Source: DUUS01 sp964416365 (GTDB lineage Bacteria > Bacillota_I > Bacilli_A > RF39 > UBA660). From it: 9,304 nucleotides of DNA. The translations under genes were made by a program, and so were the position numbers. Below, piece after piece: positions 5,810-9,304 of the stretch (positions within the stretch are counted from its first letter, which is position 1; each line of letters opens with the position of its first letter). The stretch covers positions 1-9,304 of the forward strand of contig CAYQDO010000031.1 of the NCBI GenBank assembly GCA_964416365.1. The letters run 5' to 3'. The notes beneath the pieces are model-generated. The model saw nothing but the letters and a program-made list of their open reading frames with translations, was not told the DNA's origin and searched no databases.

Positions 5810-7846
5810 ATGAAGAAAACAAAAAGAATTATAATTTCCGTTATTAGTATTATTTTGGTCGTAGTAGCAGGAGTATTTATCTATTACCATTTTTTCTATG
5901 ATGAAAATAAATTAAGTATTAAAGAAAGAGAATGGTTAGATGACCATAAATCCAGTAATATAGATATAAATGTACCTAATGATTTGAACGCTTTTGGTTA
6001 CAAAGGAATGGGTATATTTTTCGATTTTTTACAAGATTTTGAAAAACGATATACTATATCTTTTAACAAAAATGCCACATCGGTAGGCGCTGATGTTAGT
6101 GGTTTAGGTTTTATAGCAAGTAAAGATTATAATAAAGAAGATTTGTTAATATATAAGGATCATTACATTTTAATAAGTAAAAATGAAGAAGTAATTACTA
6201 ATTATCGTAATATTACCGGAAGTAGTATTGGAGTAACAGCAGATACTTTAACAAGAATAACTAATATTTATTCGGAAAATATGACCTATAATACTTTTGA
6301 TTCTAGAGAAAAATTATTAGAAGCCCTTAGTAATGATACCGTCAAGTACTTAATAGTACCTAGAATAGAATATTTAGATACAATATTATCTAATAATTAT
6401 AAAATAATTTATCATTTCAGTGATTTAGTGATCAATTTCTATTTAAAATTTGGAGAAGATGAAAGATTAAATTCAATTTTAACTAAATTCTATAATGTAT
6501 GGATGGAATCTGATTACGAGAATACTTATTATGATTATTTATATAATCTGTATGTTGAAAAATTAGGTTTAACCCAAGTTGAAACGGATACTTTAACTAA
6601 TAGAGAATATGTTTATGGTTTTGTTCCAAGTACTCCATACCAAACTTTATCTAGTTCCAATTATGGTGGGATAGCTATCGCTTATCTTAATGATTTTAGC
6701 AAGCTAAGTGGGGTAGAATTTACTTATTATAAATATAATAATGTGGAAAAATTAATTAAAAACTTTAATTCTAAAAAAATAGATTTAATGTTTGCTAATT
6801 CTAATATTGGAGTTAATAATTTAAATATTTATTCTAATTTAAATAACAAATACTACATCATTAGTCCTTTAGAAAAAGATTTAAATATATCCGATATTAA
6901 AGAATTAACTAATGAAAAAGTTGTTGTTTTAGAAAATACTAAATTATATGGTTATTTAAATGCTATTCCCGATTTACAAATTGAAGTAGTTGCTTCTGAA
7001 AAAAATTTAATAAAGGCAGCTAAAAAAGAGAAAACAATAGTAATTGATGCTAATACTTATGATTATTTAGTTAATAAAGAAATAAATGATTATAGTATCA
7101 GATATACCGGATATGCTAATGAAAACTACAGTTATCAATATGTTAATAACACTGATGCATTCTATAAACTGTTTAGTGCTTATATTCCATTTCTTGATCA
7201 AAATAATTTAATAAATCAAGGATTAATCAGTTATAAAACGGCCGATTTAAGTGGTAGTGTTATTTCTACAATCGCTAAATATACTTTAGGAGTTATTACT
7301 TTAGCGATTATAATTATCAGTGTAAATTACTATACTAAGAATAGAATTACATTTAAAACAAAGATAAAAAAAGAAGAGAAATTAAAATATGTTGATTTAT
7401 TAACTTCTTTAAAAAATCGTAATTACTTAAATGAAAAGAAACATGTTTGGAATCAAAACACGATTTATCCACAAGCTATTATTGTTATCGATTTAAATAA
7501 TGTTAAATATTTAAATGATACATTTGGACATGATGAAGGGGATAAACAAATTAAGGCATCTGCCAATATCTTGATTAAAACTCAATTAGATAATACGGAA
7601 ATTATGAGAACTGATGGTAATGAATTTATGATTTACTTAGTTGGTTATAGTGAAAAACAAGTCTTAAATTATATGAAAAAATTAGTTCGTGAATTTAAAG
7701 CTCTTCCATATGAATATGGAGCTGCCTTTGGTTTCAGTATGATTGTTGATGATTTAAAGCTTATTGACGATGCGATATCTGAAGCTACTATCCAGATGCG
7801 TGAAAACAAGGAAAAATTTGAGGCAAAAGATGAAACAGAAGATTAA
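5810..7846 (+). CDS. Membrane sensor: two SBP-like extracellular domains plus degenerate GGDEF domain
   Basis: A 678-residue protein with an N-terminal anchor (7-28) and two tandem extracellular segments resembling solute-binding (SBP_bac_3, Venus-flytrap) domains (about 35-250 and 262-477). The first opens with LSIKEREWLDDHKSSNIDI, the motif seen in BvgS/EvgS-type sensors. A second membrane helix (about 487-506), a short basic linker and a C-terminal GGDEF domain (about 527-670) follow. GGDEF hallmarks are present: DLLTSLKNRNYL, metal-site D561, and N569/D578 in NDTFGHDEGD. The signature loop, however, reads RTDGNEF (600-606), with Asp for the first Gly and Asn604 for the catalytic acidic residue. 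No RxxD inhibitory site is visible and the usual AD-x-A-[ML]-Y end motif is eroded. Diguanylate cyclase activity is therefore doubtful; it may bind GTP or c-di-GMP or act as a scaffold. The SD is weak, suggesting coupling to the upstream gene. Confidence 0.85.
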   Translation: MKKTKRIIISVISIILVVVAGVFIYYHFFYDENKLSIKEREWLDDHKSSNIDINVPNDLNAFGYKGMGIFFDFLQDFEKRYTISFNKNATSVGADVSGLGFIASKDYNKEDLLIYKDHYILISKNEEVITNYRNITGSSIGVTADTLTRITNIYSENMTYNTFDSREKLLEALSNDTVKYLIVPRIEYLDTILSNNYKIIYHFSDLVINFYLKFGEDERLNSILTKFYNVWMESDYENTYYDYLYNLYVEKLGLTQVETDTLTNREYVYGFVPSTPYQTLSSSNYGGIAIAYLNDFSKLSGVEFTYYKYNNVEKLIKNFNSKKIDLMFANSNIGVNNLNIYSNLNNKYYIISPLEKDLNISDIKELTNEKVVVLENTKLYGYLNAIPDLQIEVVASEKNLIKAAKKEKTIVIDANTYDYLVNKEINDYSIRYTGYANENYSYQYVNNTDAFYKLFSAYIPFLDQNNLINQGLISYKTADLSGSVISTIAKYTLGVITLAIIIISVNYYTKNRITFKTKIKKEEKLKYVDLLTSLKNRNYLNEKKHVWNQNTIYPQAIIVIDLNNVKYLNDTFGHDEGDKQIKASANILIKTQLDNTEIMRTDGNEFMIYLVGYSEKQVLNYMKKLVREFKALPYEYGAAFGFSMIVDDLKLIDDAISEATIQMRENKEKFEAKDETED

Positions 7847-8684
7847 GAAAAGATTAGTAAAGATTAAACAATTTTTTCTGAATGTCTGGGATATTTTAGG
7901 AAAGCCAGAGATGGTAATACTACCAGGACAGCTGGCTTTCTTTGTTATCCTTTCTTTGGTTCCAATAATTACTATAATTGGTTATGGAGCCAGTTTTTTT
8001 GATATTTCCATTGATGCTGTTGTTAATTTCCTGGAATCTAATTTCAGTAAAGAAGTCATTAAATTAATAGTTCCCATTATTAGTGGTGATGCTTTGGATT
8101 TTAAATTACTTATTATGTTTGGTATTATGTTTTACATAGCTTCTAATGGGGCTGATTCCGTAATTATCGCTAGCAATGAAATATACCAGATAAAACAAAC
8201 AACTTGGATAAAAAGACGTTTTAAATCCATTTTACTTACCTTTATCATCGTAACATTAATGCTTTTTATATTATTGGTACCTGTTTTTGGTTCTAAAATA
8301 ATTGATGCCGTAGATTACTTTAATATGAAATCAACTTTAGCTAGTATACTTGAAATAATCCAAGGTCCAGTTTCATGGGTAATTATGTTTGTCTTTATTA
8401 AAATTATTTACACTATTGCTCCAGATAAACCAGTTCCTTCTTCGGGAGTGAATTTGGGAGCAATATTTACCACGATAGGCTGGATTATCATGACTTATAT
8501 TTACAGTTATTGGATAACTCATTTTGCCTCATATGATATCTTCTATGCCGGTTTATCTAATATAGCAATTTTAATGTTATGGATTTACTTTTTAAGCTAT
8601 ATTTTTGTTATTGGTATGATACTAAATCATCGTACTTTAGAAAAAGAACTGGAAATAACAGGGAGCTTAAAGGTAGAAGAATAA
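7830..8684 (+). CDS. YihY/virulence factor BrkB family membrane protein
   Basis: A 284-residue integral membrane protein of the YihY/BrkB (UPF0761) family, whose biochemical role is unsettled; the old RNase BN assignment was withdrawn. Six hydrophobic segments are visible at about 34-55, 92-112, 133-153, 177-197, 209-229 and 244-264. Family signatures include LPGQLAFFVILSLVPIITII at the first helix, PSSGVNLGAIFTTIGWII before the fifth, and AILMLWIYFLSYIFVIGMILN at the sixth. The frame is open from ATG 7764, but I chose ATG 7830. It has GAGG (7820-7823) 6 nt upstream, gives the family's usual length, and removes 22 residues that only mirror the overlapping sensor gene. The gene overlaps the sensor stop by 17 bp, so translation is probably coupled and the three genes form one operon. 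The basic N-terminus (MKQKIKKRLVKIK) should be cytoplasmic. Confidence 0.9.
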   Translation: MKQKIKKRLVKIKQFFLNVWDILGKPEMVILPGQLAFFVILSLVPIITIIGYGASFFDISIDAVVNFLESNFSKEVIKLIVPIISGDALDFKLLIMFGIMFYIASNGADSVIIASNEIYQIKQTTWIKRRFKSILLTFIIVTLMLFILLVPVFGSKIIDAVDYFNMKSTLASILEIIQGPVSWVIMFVFIKIIYTIAPDKPVPSSGVNLGAIFTTIGWIIMTYIYSYWITHFASYDIFYAGLSNIAILMLWIYFLSYIFVIGMILNHRTLEKELEITGSLKVEE

Positions 8685-8691
8685 CACAAAC

Positions 8692-8786
8692 TATAATGTG
8701 CACACAAGTATTACTTAGTGTACGATTATAAGTGTTTCGATATTAGTGATTTCATATGAAATTAACGATATTGAGAAGTAATATTT
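8692..8786 (+). other. Palindrome-rich, potentially structured intergenic stretch
   Basis: This part of the 163-bp gap after the YihY gene has no plausible coding sequence but several symmetries. There is a TATAAT (8692-8697) without a good -35, and a hairpin ACAC-AAGTA/TACTT-A-GTGT (8702-8721). A perfect 14-bp palindrome ATTTCATATGAAAT lies at 8749-8762. A long-range stem pairs AAGTATTACTT (8706-8716) with AAGTAATATTT (8776-8786), 11 bp with one wobble, enclosing the palindrome. The first hairpin and the long stem use the same bases and cannot form together. The terminator follows at once. It may be a structured 3' UTR, a small RNA or a cis-regulatory leader for the next gene. No known riboswitch class was recognised. 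Confidence 0.4.
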
Positions 8787-8816
8787 AGGAAGCAATTATA
8801 TTGCTTCTTTTTTTTT
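8787..8816 (+). terminator. Strong intrinsic terminator after the sensor-YihY operon
   Basis: GAAGCAA (8789-8795) is perfectly complementary to TTGCTTC (8801-8807). One further T-A pair closes a TAT loop, and outer A-T and G-T pairs extend the stem. Nine T residues (8808-8816) follow. It is the best-formed terminator in the window and ends the operon that starts at 5312. Confidence 0.9.
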
Positions 8817-8842
8817 GTTGTGTTAAAATAATCTTTAGGTGG
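8801..8842 (+). promoter_or_regulatory. Compact promoter and RBS for the last gene
   Basis: An extended -10, TGTTAAAAT (8821-8829), lies 17 bp after TTGCTT (8801-8806, 3 of 6 to TTGACA), which is itself the descending arm of the terminator. The start would be near 8836, directly before the Shine-Dalgarno AGGTGG (8837-8842), 5 nt from the ATG. The layout copies that of ligA. Confidence 0.45.
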
Positions 8843-8847
8843 TTTTA

Positions 8848-9304
8848 ATGAACAAAAATAGTGATACAAAAGAAATCAGAAACTTACTAATCATTACTGT
8901 GATTATTATTGCAATCTCAGCTGGTTTATATTTTCTTACTGATAAGACCTTAAATAAGGCAAAGGAAACAGAAACAACTGAAGCAGAAATTAGTTATGCT
9001 GAAATATTAGTTGGTACGATGTTTACGCGTCCATATTCTGAGTATTATGTTATAGCTTATAAACAAGACAATGAGAATGCTGATAAACTAGATGATTTAT
9101 TTACCAAATATGATGAAAAAGATGAAGCGTTAAAGATTTACTATATTGATTTAGGTAATCCGTTTAATGCTTCGGCTTTAAGTGATAAAGCTAATAAAAA
9201 GCCGGAAATACCTGAGGATGTTAAGATTAAAGACCAAGCTTTGATTTTAATCAAGGATGGTAAAGTTACAAAATATTATGAAAAGATAAATGATATGGAA
9301 AAAG
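8848..9304 (+). CDS. Membrane-anchored protein, possibly thioredoxin-like fold (3' truncated)
   Basis: The gene runs off the right edge after 152 complete codons with no stop. It starts MNKNSDTKEIRNLL, followed by one hydrophobic helix (about 13-30, LLIITVIIIAISAGLYFL), a charged spacer rich in Lys, Glu and Thr (32-47), and a soluble domain that should face outward. That domain (YAEILVGTMFTRPYSEYYVIAY ... LDDLFTKYDEK ... LKIYYIDLGNPF ... DQALILIKDGKVTKYYE) follows the strand-helix-strand order of thioredoxin-like proteins. The final 'alilikdGkv' strand pair in particular resembles the thioredoxin C-terminal hairpin. The place where a CxxC would sit (TRPYSEYY) has no cysteine, and none occurs in the visible part, so redox activity is unlikely. 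The fold is an inference from pattern. The start is fixed by AGGTGG 5 nt upstream, and the terminator before it makes it a separate transcription unit. Confidence 0.75.
   Translation, partial: MNKNSDTKEIRNLLIITVIIIAISAGLYFLTDKTLNKAKETETTEAEISYAEILVGTMFTRPYSEYYVIAYKQDNENADKLDDLFTKYDEKDEALKIYYIDLGNPFNASALSDKANKKPEIPEDVKIKDQALILIKDGKVTKYYEKINDMEK

Noticed and set aside
5350..5890. Two minus-strand open frames (60 and 61 codons) over the start and end of the small membrane-protein gene
   Set aside because: They are antisense shadows of genes with good starts and show no Shine-Dalgarno or recognisable protein pattern.
7764..7829. Longer N-terminus for the YihY protein from ATG 7764
   Set aside because: It adds 22 residues lying entirely within the sensor gene's coding sequence and has no good SD. 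ATG 7830 has GAGG at 6 nt and gives the normal family length.
8685..8847. Known riboswitch, T-box or tRNA in the gap
   Set aside because: I found no cloverleaf, T-box sequence or consensus of a c-di-GMP, purine or other common riboswitch that I could recognise; only generic palindromes are present.
1..9304. Insertion sequence, phage or integrative element boundaries
   Set aside because: No transposase, integrase, tRNA-anchored att site or terminal inverted repeat is visible. The only inverted repeats are promoter cores, terminators and short palindromes.

Overview
The window looks like a chromosomal segment from a very AT-rich, low-GC Gram-positive bacterium (Bacillota). The best guess is an uncultured gut lineage of class Bacilli close to the Erysipelotrichales/RF39/mollicute branch. 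The reasons are the AT-rich coding sequence, the pcrA-ligA gene order typical of Bacillota, Shine-Dalgarno sites of the GGAGG/AGGTGG type, and TATAAT-type promoters. Tryptophan is read from TGG, including the dozens of Trp codons in the repeat protein, and ligA stops at TGA. The code is therefore standard, not the UGA=Trp code of Mycoplasma. The lineage is an inference; no rRNA or other taxonomic marker is present.

Left part (1-2366, + strand): the last 100 codons of the PcrA/UvrD-type helicase, a terminator-like hairpin overlapping its stop codon, a compact promoter, and a complete NAD+-dependent DNA ligase (ligA) with its terminator. This is the housekeeping section.

Middle (2373-5329): a large minus-strand gene, convergent with ligA and closed by its own terminator. 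It encodes a 909-residue secreted protein with a SipW-type signal peptide, a TasA/camelysin-like N-terminal region, a linker, and 17 tandem BspA-like (DUF285/Listeria-type) repeats of 29-30 residues. It starts in a 162-bp divergent intergenic region. That region carries two copies of an identical 18-nt promoter core in opposite orientation, one firing each way.

Right part (5330-8816, + strand): a tightly packed three-gene operon. It holds an unknown single-pass membrane protein; a membrane sensor with two periplasmic-binding-protein-like extracellular domains and a degenerate GGDEF domain (DGNEF); and a YihY/BrkB-family membrane protein whose start overlaps the sensor gene. It ends at a strong intrinsic terminator preceded by about 90 nt of palindromic, potentially structured sequence. 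A further gene (8848 to the window end, truncated) encodes a membrane-anchored protein of possible thioredoxin-like fold without a redox CxxC.

The most interesting hypothesis is that the surface repeat protein and the divergent sensor operon form one co-expressed surface-sensing or adhesion module. The shared promoter core supports this; the functional link is inference.
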